Assembly (NCBI GenBank): GCA_028291705.1
Contig: JAQGNS010000135.1
Span: 1-41,297 of the forward strand
DNA: 41,297 nt
Direction of reading: 5' to 3'
Source: Nevskia sp.
GTDB lineage: Bacteria; Pseudomonadota; Gammaproteobacteria; Nevskiales; Nevskiaceae
Part shown: positions 33,846-41,297 of the stretch, one piece after another
How the letters are laid out: the number at the start of each line of letters is the position of its first letter
Position numbering within the stretch: position 1 is the first letter of the stretch
Notes under the pieces: generated by a model
The model's input: only the letters and a program-made list of their open reading frames with translations
Databases searched by the model: none
Told to the model about the DNA's origin: nothing
Made by a program: the position numbers and the translations under genes

Positions 33846-36800
33846 TTAATGGTTGACATGGGTCACGGAACCATCCGCGTTCCTCTGCCACTGCTTGAAG
33901 TAATCCCATTCAAGCTGCGCCTGCCGCGGATCGCCGCCGTGCGCCAGATCCTCGACCCAGACGAAGCTGAACAGATCAAGCGGCTTGGGATCGTTGCTGT
34001 GGTAGCGGTAGATGCCGAATCGACCCTTCGGATAACGCTGGTCGACGCCGCCGCGCACCAAGGTCGCGCCCGGAACCAGAACCTCGTACGGATCGGAGTA
34101 CTCGCTGTGGTACAGCTCGGCGCGGTCCGGCGTGGTGATGTGGTCGTACGCCTTGACCTCGTCGAATGCGCCGCGGATGACGCCCTGCGCGGGCAGCTTG
34201 CCGTCGGTGGAGCCGCCCGTGTCGACGTTGCCGTAGACCATGATCATCGGGATGCGGACGTCCGACTTGGCCTTCAGGTCGGCGATGCGCGCCTCAACGT
34301 CCTTGCTCATGGGACCGATGCCGCTGTTGGGCGACACCGCGGCAAACAGATCCGGATGCGTGATGCCCATCATGTAGCTCAGGCCGCTGCCGAGCGAGAA
34401 GCCCTGCATGTAGATCCGGCGCGGATCGGCACCGTCCTTGGCTTCGACGTCGGCGATGACATTCTCCACGAACCTGGCATCTGCGCCGTCGGGCGAGTTG
34501 AAATCCCAGGCGGGTCCGGGTCCCTGAATGTACGCCGTCAGGAAGCCCTCCCGATCGCCCACTTCGTGCATCTTGATCTGGCTCAGGTAGCGCCAGGCGG
34601 GATAGCCGAAGCCGTGGGCGGAGATCACCAGCGGCAGCGATTGGCCCTTCTGGTAGCCGGGCGGATGCTTGAGGTAGTACTTGTACGGCTTGCCATCGAT
34701 GTCCAGCGAGCGCACATCGAACAGGTTGTTGACTTCCGCCTGGGTCAGCGCGGTTCCCAGATCGCCGTTGGGCGACGAAGTCCAGCGCGCCACATGGGCG
34801 AAGAAGCCACCCCAGATCGCCGCCGCCGTGGCTTCGTCGAACTTCGCCGAAGCCGCCACGGTGCTGACGCGAACCTGTTGCGCCTCATTGCCGGGATTGT
34901 GGTAGACCGTGGTCTCGAACCCGGCGATGGAAGTCTGCGGTGCCGTGGGGGCAACACGATCGACATGTTTCCAGTAGTCGGCGAGCCGCTTGTCAGGGGC
35001 ACCGGACGAGGAGTTGAACAGCCAAACCGCGACCGGCACATCCTTCTTCAGCTGCTTCCACACCGGTGGAGCGTTCTTCATGCGCATCTGCTGGTAGTAA
35101 CCCTGCGCCTGCTCGTCGCCCTTGGCATAGATCGCGCTGAACGGCGTGGCGTTGAACGTCGACACCGCCGCGTAGACGCCGGGATGGTTGATGGCGAACT
35201 CCTGGGCAACCCTACCGCCCGCTCCCACACCGGTCAGGTACTGGAACGGGAACCAGGTCATCACCCGCGGCGGCCCGCCGCGGCGGCCACCACCCTCGCC
35301 TTCCCCGCCACCGCCACCGCCACCGCCATTGGGACGCGCGCCGGCTCCAGCCACATCGCCACCAGCATTGGGACGCGCACCGGCTCCGGCCACATTGCCA
35401 CCACCATTGGGACGCGCGCCGGCTCCAGCCACATCGCCGCCACCATTGGGACGCGCGCCGGCTCCGGCCATATCGCCGCCGCCATTGGGACGCGCGCCGG
35501 TTCCGGCCACATCACCACCGCCGTGGCGCCGGCCGCCACCCGCATCGCCGCCATTGGGACGGCCGCCTGGCGCAGCTGCGCCGGCGTCCCCGTTGGGTTG
35601 CCCGCCGCCTTCGGCCACTTCATGGTGGGGTGGGCTGACGGCTTCTTCATGCTTGGGCGGACCGAAGCCCTGTGCCTCGGCACGGCCGGCAGGCAGCAGC
35701 ATATGGGTGGAAGCATCGTCATATACCGCCTTCAGATAGGCATCCTCGCTGCCGCTGTTGGCGGCCCAGGCGCTATCCGCGGCATCCGGAAAGACCACGA
35801 CGAAGCCGTTGTCATCCGCCACCTTCTTCCAGCCGGACTGCTCGGCGAACTCTTCCACCGTTTGCCCGTTGTCACGCAGGGCATAGATCACCGAATTGAA
35901 GCCGGTGCGATCGACTTTCGCCGGCACATAGTAGAAGTAGCTGCGGTCGTGGCCGTCGACGCTGATCTTGTTGCTGACCAGCGGGGCGCTGACCGGCTTG
36001 GGCGGCGGCAGGTCCGTGGCAGGCTTGGCCACCGGGACCAGGGCGTTTTCGCAGTAGGGATTGGACGCATCCGGGGCGGCATTGCAGCTCCAGCGGGCGG
36101 AGCGGGTCAGGCCCAGCCATTTGATGCCGGTGGGGCTGCGCTCGACATTGGCGAGCCTCACCATCTCCCAGGCGAGATTGCCAACGGCGAACGCGGTGGC
36201 CTTCTGCAGCGTTTCCGCATCGGACCCCTTGTAGGGCTTATCGTCGTCGTGGTCGATGCGCGGCGGCGGTCCGCCTGCTCCGGCACCACCCGCGCGGGCA
36301 CCCGGCTGACCTTGGGGCTGCGCACCCGCGGGCTGGGCAAAATCGCGCGAGTTCTCATCCGGATCGTATTCGACCTGCTCCCAGTCGGGCCGGCGGAAGT
36401 AGAGCTTTTCCGTGGTCCACGGCTTGGTGAACATCTTGGGATCTTCGACGGTGATGTCGTCTTTCAGCGCGTGGCCGTCGGGAGACCAGATGCGCTCGAC
36501 GATGTGCATGGCGTCGCTATGCGCGCCGCCGCCGGGAAGCCGGGTGTCGTCGCGGAGGCCGACGGTGTCGACCACCAGGGTCTTGCCTTCCCAGTGGCCG
36601 ATCGAGTGGCCCTTGGCGCTGGGCAGGGGATCGACTGGATGCTGGCGGCCGTCGGTATAGATCACCCGCGTGCCGCCGTTGGAGGTGACGATGACGACTT
36701 CGTGCGGATTGACCTCGATGTCCATCGGGAACAGCGCCATCATCATCGCCGGCATGGTGGCGTACATCCCGCCGCCTTTGAAATTGCGCGGACGCCCGGC

Positions 36801-37100
36801 CAGCGCGGCGACCCGCATCTCCGCGCGCGCCGCCTCGTAGTCCTTCATCGCCTGGTCGTTGTACGGCGGGGCCTGCGGCTCGCCCGGCTGGTAGGGCAGG
36901 CTGTCGTCCCAGACGATGTCGCCGCCGCGCTCCCACACGCCGTTCCAGTTCGGCAGATTGTCCCAATCGGGAAGCTTGGGGCCACCCTTCGGATAGTTCG
37001 CGGTCTGCGCCAACGCAGACGGCCCCGGCAGCGCGCACAGGCCGGCGGCAAAAGTCAGCAGACAGAGCTTGAGTGCCCGGTATATCGGAGTGCTATTCAT
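33846..37100 (-). CDS. secreted three-part fusion: DUF6152-partner domain, degenerate alpha/beta hydrolase, active esterase domain
   Basis: The 1084-residue product has a signal peptide (cleavage after SALA). Residues 35-265 (LPDWNGVWERGG, GHSIGHWEGKTLVVDTVG, MHIVERIW) match a domain usually encoded as a separate gene beside DUF6152. About 385-470 plus 600-750 is a PHB-depolymerase-like alpha/beta hydrolase whose elbow reads GVGAGG: the nucleophile Ser is Gly, and no late His is evident. A Gly/Pro-rich insert (about 475-600) with a 13-residue tandem repeat splits it. About 780-1084 is a second hydrolase with GFSLGS (Ser near 902), Asp in YGNVDTGG and His in LAHGGDPRQ, like feruloyl/tannin esterases and PHB depolymerases. 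It likely cleaves an external ester; the target is unknown. Confidence 0.82.
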   Translation of the reverse strand: MNSTPIYRALKLCLLTFAAGLCALPGPSALAQTANYPKGGPKLPDWDNLPNWNGVWERGGDIVWDDSLPYQPGEPQAPPYNDQAMKDYEAARAEMRVAALAGRPRNFKGGGMYATMPAMMMALFPMDIEVNPHEVVIVTSNGGTRVIYTDGRQHPVDPLPSAKGHSIGHWEGKTLVVDTVGLRDDTRLPGGGAHSDAMHIVERIWSPDGHALKDDITVEDPKMFTKPWTTEKLYFRRPDWEQVEYDPDENSRDFAQPAGAQPQGQPGARAGGAGAGGPPPRIDHDDDKPYKGSDAETLQKATAFAVGNLAWEMVRLANVERSPTGIKWLGLTRSARWSCNAAPDASNPYCENALVPVAKPATDLPPPKPVSAPLVSNKISVDGHDRSYFYYVPAKVDRTGFNSVIYALRDNGQTVEEFAEQSGWKKVADDNGFVVVFPDAADSAWAANSGSEDAYLKAVYDDASTHMLLPAGRAEAQGFGPPKHEEAVSPPHHEVAEGGGQPNGDAGAAAPGGRPNGGDAGGGRRHGGGDVAGTGARPNGGGDMAGAGARPNGGGDVAGAGARPNGGGNVAGAGARPNAGGDVAGAGARPNGGGGGGGGEGEGGGRRGGPPRVMTWFPFQYLTGVGAGGRVAQEFAINHPGVYAAVSTFNATPFSAIYAKGDEQAQGYYQQMRMKNAPPVWKQLKKDVPVAVWLFNSSSGAPDKRLADYWKHVDRVAPTAPQTSIAGFETTVYHNPGNEAQQVRVSTVAASAKFDEATAAAIWGGFFAHVARWTSSPNGDLGTALTQAEVNNLFDVRSLDIDGKPYKYYLKHPPGYQKGQSLPLVISAHGFGYPAWRYLSQIKMHEVGDREGFLTAYIQGPGPAWDFNSPDGADARFVENVIADVEAKDGADPRRIYMQGFSLGSGLSYMMGITHPDLFAAVSPNSGIGPMSKDVEARIADLKAKSDVRIPMIMVYGNVDTGGSTDGKLPAQGVIRGAFDEVKAYDHITTPDRAELYHSEYSDPYEVLVPGATLVRGGVDQRYPKGRFGIYRYHSNDPKPLDLFSFVWVEDLAHGGDPRQAQLEWDYFKQWQRNADGSVTHVNH
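35326..35524 (-). repeat. 39-bp minisatellite encoding a 13-residue Gly/Ala/Pro repeat
   Basis: About five units of 39 bp in frame encode variants of GGGDVAGAGARPN (DVAGTG, DMAGAG, DVAGAG, NVAGAG). Units differ by one or two bases, so the array is likely to vary in copy number between strains. It sits in the insert that interrupts the first hydrolase domain of the fusion protein. Confidence 0.93.
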
Positions 37101-37143
37101 TCAGAATCCATTGATTGGTGGAGGCGTCCGCAGTGCTAGCGGA

Positions 37144-37551
37144 TCAGCTCGGCGTGGGCGATTCGGTGAGCGTGGTGCCGTCAGCTTTGATGGCCTTGAC
37201 GAAGGCGCCGCCGTCAGCGCCGCTCTTGAGCGGGCTGATGACCACCGTGATCTTGTCGCCCGGCGCGAAGGTGTGGGGACCGAAGCCCTGACGGATCAGG
37301 GTGTTCACGCTGGCACCCTCGATGTTGTACTCCACGGGCGTGCCGTCCCTCATCACCATCAGCACCAGCCAGCTGTGTGGATTGGTGAACTCCCAGGATT
37401 TGACCGTTCCCTCGACCTGCACGGGATGCTGCGGGTCGAACATCGCAAAGGAATGATGGGCGGACGCCGGGGCGGTGGCGAGCAGCATCGCGCCCGCGGC
37501 AAGCACCGGAAATACGGCGGGGCGCCACCCAGCCAAAAGATGAAACTTCAT
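37144..37551 (-). CDS. DUF6152 family secreted protein
   Basis: The 135-residue product has a signal peptide ending TAPASA followed at once by the family hallmark HHSFAMFD. The rest is a single OB-like beta domain (VEGTVKSWEFTNPHSWLVLMV, GDKITVVISPLKSG). The exposed HH near the mature N-terminus and NPHSW suggest metal binding, which is an inference. A GGAGGAG site precedes the ATG. It starts the run with the fusion protein 43 nt downstream, whose N-terminal domain is its usual genomic partner. Confidence 0.92.
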   Translation of the reverse strand: MKFHLLAGWRPAVFPVLAAGAMLLATAPASAHHSFAMFDPQHPVQVEGTVKSWEFTNPHSWLVLMVMRDGTPVEYNIEGASVNTLIRQGFGPHTFAPGDKITVVISPLKSGADGGAFVKAIKADGTTLTESPTPS

Positions 37552-37913
37552 AACTCTCCTCCACTATGCCAGGAACCGCGTTTTAGCTCCTGGCCGAATC
37601 GCCCTCCGGGAGAGGGCTCCAGTTGTCAGAAATAAAACTTGTAATATTTATTGGTGGTGAAATATACACGCGCTTATCCGCTTATCTTTCAACTTTACTC
37701 CGGACATATATGGGCCTACATAACGACATAATTTGATACATTTCATGCTATCGGCTTGGTCTATACTCCTGACAGATCAAGTCCGTATGAATCCGAGGAC
37801 ATGAACCGACACAGAGCGACATATCCCTGTGCAGGTCTTCGGCGGTAGTACACAATTAATGCGCATCGAGCACGCGATCCATGTAGTCGCGCGCCAATGG
37901 AGGAGAGAGAAAG
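37552..37913. other. divergent intergenic region, DUF6152 and response-regulator genes
   Basis: This 362-nt AT-richer stretch separates two divergent units and should hold both promoters. TATACT at 37762-37767 is a fair -10 toward the response regulator, but TTGATA at 37733-37738 lies 23 nt before it, too far for a normal pair, so an activator may be needed. I see no gene here. The sequence ACTCCGGACAT near 37697 echoes the TCCGGA core of the TetR-type sites but is not palindromic beyond it. Confidence 0.5.
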
Positions 37914-38693
37914 ATGATCACATCTGTCGTGCGAAATCCGACGCAGGGTGCGGAGCAACGCAGCGGGTATGCGACGCAGCAGACACTGCTGATCGTCGAT
38001 GACGACGGCGAAATCCGCTCACTCGTTACCGAGCCGCTGGCGAAGGCGGGCTACCTGGTCCGCACGGCTTCCGATGGCCCGTCCATGTTCGCGGTGCTCA
38101 ACTCGTCGCCGGTGGATCTGGTCGTGCTCGATCTCAACCTCGTAGGCGAAGACGGCCTTTCGCTGTGCCGCAGATGCCGCAGCCAGCGGAACATTCCGAT
38201 CATCATGCTGACCGCCCGCGGCGAGCCCGTCGACCGCGTCATCGGCCTCGAGGTTGGAGCGGACGACTACATTACCAAGCCCTTCGATCCACGCGAACTG
38301 GTGGCGCGGGTACGCAGCGTCATGCGTCGCGTCTACGTCCCGCTTGAACCGCAGGAGCCCGCCCCGCCCAAGAAGGCGACATTCCAGGGCTGGACGCTCG
38401 ATTTCCGCAGCCGCCGGCTGACTGATCCAGGCGGACGTGTCGTGATGCTGTCGGGCAATGAGTACAGCCTTCTGAAGTTCCTGGTCGAGCATGCAAACGA
38501 GGTCCTCACGCGCGAGCAACTGCTGATGCTGGCCCCCCACCCCGCGGCGACCGATGGCTCCGCCCAGAGAGTCGCTGACCTTCAGGTCAGCCGGCTCAGG
38601 CAGAAGCTGAACGACGACGCGCGGGCCTCGCAGTTGATCATGACCGTTCGCGGGCAGGGCTATGTACTGGCTTCGGCGGTGACTTTCGAATGA
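37914..38693 (+). CDS. OmpR-family response regulator
   Basis: The 259-residue product has a receiver domain at about residues 23-140: acidic pocket VDDD, phospho-acceptor Asp73 in VVLDLNL, Thr in MLTARG and Lys in ITKPFDP. A winged-helix DNA-binding domain follows (LSGNEYSLLKFLVEHANEVLTREQLL, then VSRLRQKL and the wing MTVRGQGYVL). A GGAGGAGAGA site precedes the ATG. It overlaps the kinase gene by 4 nt (ATGA). Placement opposite the DUF6152/fusion/MFS run suggests it controls that run. Confidence 0.94.
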   Translation: MITSVVRNPTQGAEQRSGYATQQTLLIVDDDGEIRSLVTEPLAKAGYLVRTASDGPSMFAVLNSSPVDLVVLDLNLVGEDGLSLCRRCRSQRNIPIIMLTARGEPVDRVIGLEVGADDYITKPFDPRELVARVRSVMRRVYVPLEPQEPAPPKKATFQGWTLDFRSRRLTDPGGRVVMLSGNEYSLLKFLVEHANEVLTREQLLMLAPHPAATDGSAQRVADLQVSRLRQKLNDDARASQLIMTVRGQGYVLASAVTFE

Positions 38694-40090
38694 GCCTGAA
38701 GCAATACTTCGGCTCGATGGCGGGCCGCCTGATGCTGTTCCTGCTGATCGGCGTCATCGGCTCCGCCACTCTGGCTCTGGGATTGGCGGATGCATACCGG
38801 CAATCCGACCTGAAGAGGATAAATTTCGAGCGGGTGGTCGACCGGCTGCAGGACTTCATCTCCCTGATCAACAGCGCTCCGCCTCAACTCAGGGCGCAGT
38901 TGATCGCCAGGGGCATCCCCGGTTTGCATCCTCCGGTCGGCACCGAGAAGCTCAAGGGAACCGACGGCGAACTGAGCGACCTGCTGGCTTCCCGCCTTGG
39001 AGCGAGCAGCCGGGCTGAACAAGCGGACCCTTCGACCTGCCTTCCGTTGTCGTCAGCGCGCTCCTTTTATGCCCAGATCAATTGCTGGTTGCTCTCGGCG
39101 CCGCTGGCCGACCACTCGACGATCACGCTGGTGGCTTTCAGCCCCCGTCTCGACACCTTCGACCGGCCAGGCCGCGACCTGCTGTTCCTGTCCGTACTGG
39201 CCATCGGCGCCGGGCTGATCGCGTTCTTCGCTGCGCGAATGGCGGCGGCGCCGCTGACCGATCTGTCTTTGGCGGCGCGCGCGCTCGGCAGCGACCTTGA
39301 TCGCTCACCACTTCTTGAGCGCGGCCCTTACGAGGTCCGCCATGCGATCCGCGCGTTCAATACCATGCAGCAGAAGCTGCGGGACAATGTCGTGGAGCGA
39401 ACGCGAATCCTGGCATCCATCACCCACGACCTGCAGACGCCCATGACCAGGCTGCGTCTTCGACTCGAAAAAGTGGATGACATCGCCTTGCGCAGCCGCT
39501 TGATCGACGATCTCGACGGGATGCAAGTCCTGATCAAGCAGGGGCTCGATCTCTGCCGCGGCACGCAAAGCGAGGAGCCCTTCGTTTCGATCGCCCTGGA
39601 TTCGCTGCTCGAAAGCGTCGTCGAGGATGCGGCCGAGGGCGGCAAGCCCATCTCACTGGTACAGCGCTCGGGCTATGACGTCGAGGCTCAGCCAAGCGCG
39701 CTGCAAAGATGCCTGGCGAACCTGCTGGACAATGCCCTGAACTATGGCGGCGGCGCCGAGGTATCGGCAGCGATGGAAGAAGGCGAAATCCATATCAGGA
39801 TTCGCGACTTCGGCCCAGGCATCCCAACCGAGCATCTCGATTCGGTGTTCGAGCCCTTCGTCCGGCTCGACGGCTCGTCCACGCGATCGGTGGGCGGCGT
39901 CGGATTGGGTTTGACGATCGCCAAAGCCCTCGCGGAAAAAAACGACGCCAGGCTGATCCTGTCGAACCATCCTCACGGTGGACTGGAGGCCAGCCTGATT
40001 TTGCGGCGCGGACTTGTCGCCGGTTTGACGCAGCGGGAGGCGGCCCAAGCCGGGGCTCAACCTGAATTGGACCCCATCGATACCAAGTAG
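38690..40090 (+). CDS. EnvZ-type sensor histidine kinase
   Basis: The 466-residue protein has membrane helices at about 13-33 and 163-182 flanking a periplasmic sensor of about 130 residues, then a HAMP domain (MAAAPLTDLSLAARALGSDLD), and the dimerisation/phospho-transfer helix with ASITHDLQTPMTR (His246). The ATPase has CLANLLDNALNYGG (N box), RDFGPGIP (G1) and GVGLGLTIAKALAEK (G2). The periplasmic domain has Cys117 and Cys132, which could form a disulfide or bind a ligand. It is translationally coupled to the response regulator. The signal is unknown. Confidence 0.94.
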   Translation: MSLKQYFGSMAGRLMLFLLIGVIGSATLALGLADAYRQSDLKRINFERVVDRLQDFISLINSAPPQLRAQLIARGIPGLHPPVGTEKLKGTDGELSDLLASRLGASSRAEQADPSTCLPLSSARSFYAQINCWLLSAPLADHSTITLVAFSPRLDTFDRPGRDLLFLSVLAIGAGLIAFFAARMAAAPLTDLSLAARALGSDLDRSPLLERGPYEVRHAIRAFNTMQQKLRDNVVERTRILASITHDLQTPMTRLRLRLEKVDDIALRSRLIDDLDGMQVLIKQGLDLCRGTQSEEPFVSIALDSLLESVVEDAAEGGKPISLVQRSGYDVEAQPSALQRCLANLLDNALNYGGGAEVSAAMEEGEIHIRIRDFGPGIPTEHLDSVFEPFVRLDGSSTRSVGGVGLGLTIAKALAEKNDARLILSNHPHGGLEASLILRRGLVAGLTQREAAQAGAQPELDPIDTK

Positions 40091-40105
40091 AGATGAGCCA
40101 GGGGT

Positions 40106-40627
40106 TCAGCTACCCCCGACGGGACCGAACTGGTTCTCGATGCTGAAGCTGACAAGACGTCCGCAGGTTACGACGCCGACCCAGAATGTCAGAGACAAAG
40201 CAGCCGCGATCTTTGCCGCCCGCGGCGGCGGAACCCCATGATCCCACAGAGCGACATTTGAGTAGGTGAAGCGGTGAAAGACCGCCATGTTCACACCGGC
40301 CAGAAACAGGAGAACGAACTTCAGCTGGAACGGCACATCGGCGATGTACTTGCCTGCCGCCGAGATGAACATTACCGAGCCGGCGATAGCCGCGATCCCG
40401 AAACTGCTCCAGGTCCAGGGCAGGACTTCCTTTGCGATCTCGGTGATCGGCCGCTGGGTCCAGGAGATGCCCAGCAGCCGCAGGTCGAGCACCGCGATCG
40501 ACCCTACGACCAGCGCGATGGCGATGACATGGATTGTTTCAGCGGCCGGGAACATCCACGCAGACTGACTGATCGCTTGCGCCGGTACCGTAGCCTGAAT
40601 CCACTGCGCGATACCCATAATTGACAT
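40106..40627 (-). CDS. DUF6644-type integral membrane protein, paralogue 1
   Basis: The 173-residue product has about five hydrophobic helices and shares a pattern with the next gene: a His in the first core helix (ETIHVIAIALVVG), LDLRLLG, PWTW, FQLKFVLL, VFHRF, and SLTFWVGVVTCGRL. This fits DUF6644. Two conserved membrane His residues in separate helices could hold a heme, as in small b-type cytochromes; this is an inference. ATG at 40627 is chosen for the GGAG site. It converges with the kinase gene, 15 nt apart, and lies 43 nt after its paralogue. Confidence 0.85.
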   Translation of the reverse strand: MSIMGIAQWIQATVPAQAISQSAWMFPAAETIHVIAIALVVGSIAVLDLRLLGISWTQRPITEIAKEVLPWTWSSFGIAAIAGSVMFISAAGKYIADVPFQLKFVLLFLAGVNMAVFHRFTYSNVALWDHGVPPPRAAKIAAALSLTFWVGVVTCGRLVSFSIENQFGPVGGS

Positions 40628-40670
40628 CGATCTAGCTCCTACCAATTCTCGAATTTGGATGCTGCCGGCC

Positions 40671-41165
40671 TCAGCCGGCCATGAAATAGGCGATGAGGCG
40701 TCCGCAGATGGCGATGCCGATCCACAGGCTCAGGGTTGCCGCCGCGGCCAGCCGGACGGACAAGTTACCTTTGCGATCCTCTTCCCAGATGCGGGCGCCT
40801 CTGCGGACCGAGACATGGAACATGAGCGTCATGGCCACGGCAGCGAGCAGCAGGATCATCTTGATCTGGAAGGCGGGATTCAGCAGGTCACGCCGAGGCT
40901 CTCCGATGATCAGCACGGTGCCGCTCAACACCATCAGCGCCAGTGCGGTCCATATCCATGGCAGAAAGCGCCGTGCCATGTCGGGTATGGAAACACGCCG
41001 TGCCGCCAGGCCCATCACTCTGAAGTCGAGCAGAACCGCGGAAGACAGCACAACGCTGAGGCAAAGGATATGGATGATCTGGCCGACTGGAATGATCCAG
41101 TCGACGTTCTGAATCGCCGCGCTGAGCGGCGTGCGCTCAAGCCAGGCGCAAAACGTTTCAAGCAT
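40671..41165 (-). CDS. DUF6644-type integral membrane protein, paralogue 2
   Basis: The 164-residue product is colinear with paralogue 1: PVGQIIHILCLSVVLS, LDFRVMGL, LPWIWTAL, FQIKMILLLA, LMFHVS and LSLWIGIAICGRLI occupy the same order. It lacks a cleavable signal and has a GAGGAG site before the ATG. It is the first gene of a two-gene unit. DUF6644 genes are commonly found near DUF6152, so this pair probably belongs functionally with the run beginning at 37551, though it lies beyond the two-component genes. The last 132 nt of the window show no gene. Confidence 0.87.
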   Translation of the reverse strand: MLETFCAWLERTPLSAAIQNVDWIIPVGQIIHILCLSVVLSSAVLLDFRVMGLAARRVSIPDMARRFLPWIWTALALMVLSGTVLIIGEPRRDLLNPAFQIKMILLLAAVAMTLMFHVSVRRGARIWEEDRKGNLSVRLAAAATLSLWIGIAICGRLIAYFMAG

Positions 41166-41297
41166 GATTGAGCTCCTCTAATTTCAATTGTGCTTCCGCC
41201 TTCCCAAGCGTCTGCGCGCAAGATCGGTTGGAACGGAAACGATGTTTGTGCGGCAGCAGTTTATCCCGAGCATTTCGACACACGACATTAATCTTTC

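Noticed and set aside
35326-35524. CRISPR array
   Set aside because: The 39-bp units are contiguous with no unique spacers and keep a protein frame, so this is a coding minisatellite.
33822-37139. Plus-strand open frame of about 1100 codons opposite the fusion gene
   Set aside because: It mirrors the minus-strand gene exactly, is rich in Arg, Gly, Val and Asp as expected for the antisense of high-GC coding DNA, and has no family features. The minus frame has a signal peptide and clear hydrolase motifs.
37733-37767. Standard sigma-70 promoter for the response regulator
   Set aside because: TTGATA and TATACT are separated by 23 nt, too far for a normal promoter; kept only as a note in the intergenic entry.

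Overview
The window looks like the chromosome of a high-GC, aerobic, lipid-metabolising proteobacterium. The gene content (MMPL-type RND pump with DUF1302/DUF1329 partners, wax ester synthase, PHA-synthase-like enzyme, GMC oxidoreductase, SCP2-type multifunctional enzyme) resembles Gammaproteobacteria of the Nevskiales/Solimonadaceae kind. This placement rests on gene content and is an inference. Coding density is high and nearly all genes lie on the minus strand.

Layout. (1) 1-240: an intact tRNA-Leu(CAA) with its own -10 box and terminator, then a perfect 16-bp hairpin whose core resembles the tRNA anticodon arm. (2) 241-706: no gene I can name; it holds four consecutive stem-loops. (3) 707-8378, minus: YCF48/BNR-repeat protein, RND/MMPL transporter, DUF1329 and DUF1302 outer-envelope proteins, a recurrent lipid or hydrocarbon transport set. 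(4) 8540-11923: DUF2505 protein and acyl-CoA synthetase, divergent from an AraC-type regulator. (5) 11956-16449: a lipoprotein alpha/beta hydrolase, then a PHA-synthase-like Cys hydrolase overlapping a WS/DGAT acyltransferase. (6) 16497-26906: GMC oxidoreductase, alpha-methylacyl-CoA racemase, alpha/beta hydrolase, nitroreductase, SCP-x-type thiolase, a 1008-residue MFE-2-like enzyme with three SCP2 domains, and acyl-CoA dehydrogenase. Racemase, dehydrogenase, hydratase/dehydrogenase and thiolase together form a branched-chain or sterol-side-chain beta-oxidation route like that of eukaryotic peroxisomes. A divergent TetR regulator (27073-27780) with tandem operators probably controls it. (7) 28027-28190: a promoter with a third copy of the same operator between its -35 and -10, a degenerate tRNA-Leu fragment (D-arm to CCA), and a terminator. 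This is either the far end of a tRNA-integrated island or a TetR-controlled tRNA-derived small RNA.

(8) 28312-41165: a second accessory locus. It holds a secreted metallo-beta-lactamase-fold hydrolase, an orphan secreted protein, an OprB-like porin, a GlcG/HbpS protein, an AAHS-type MFS carrier, a 1084-residue secreted fusion protein (a domain typical of DUF6152 partners, a degenerate alpha/beta hydrolase split by a 39-bp minisatellite, and an intact PHB-depolymerase/feruloyl-esterase-like hydrolase), DUF6152, an OmpR/EnvZ-type two-component system, and two DUF6644 membrane paralogues. The simplest reading is hydrolysis of an external ester or polymer, porin passage and aromatic-acid uptake under two-component control. 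This reading is inferred from gene families only.
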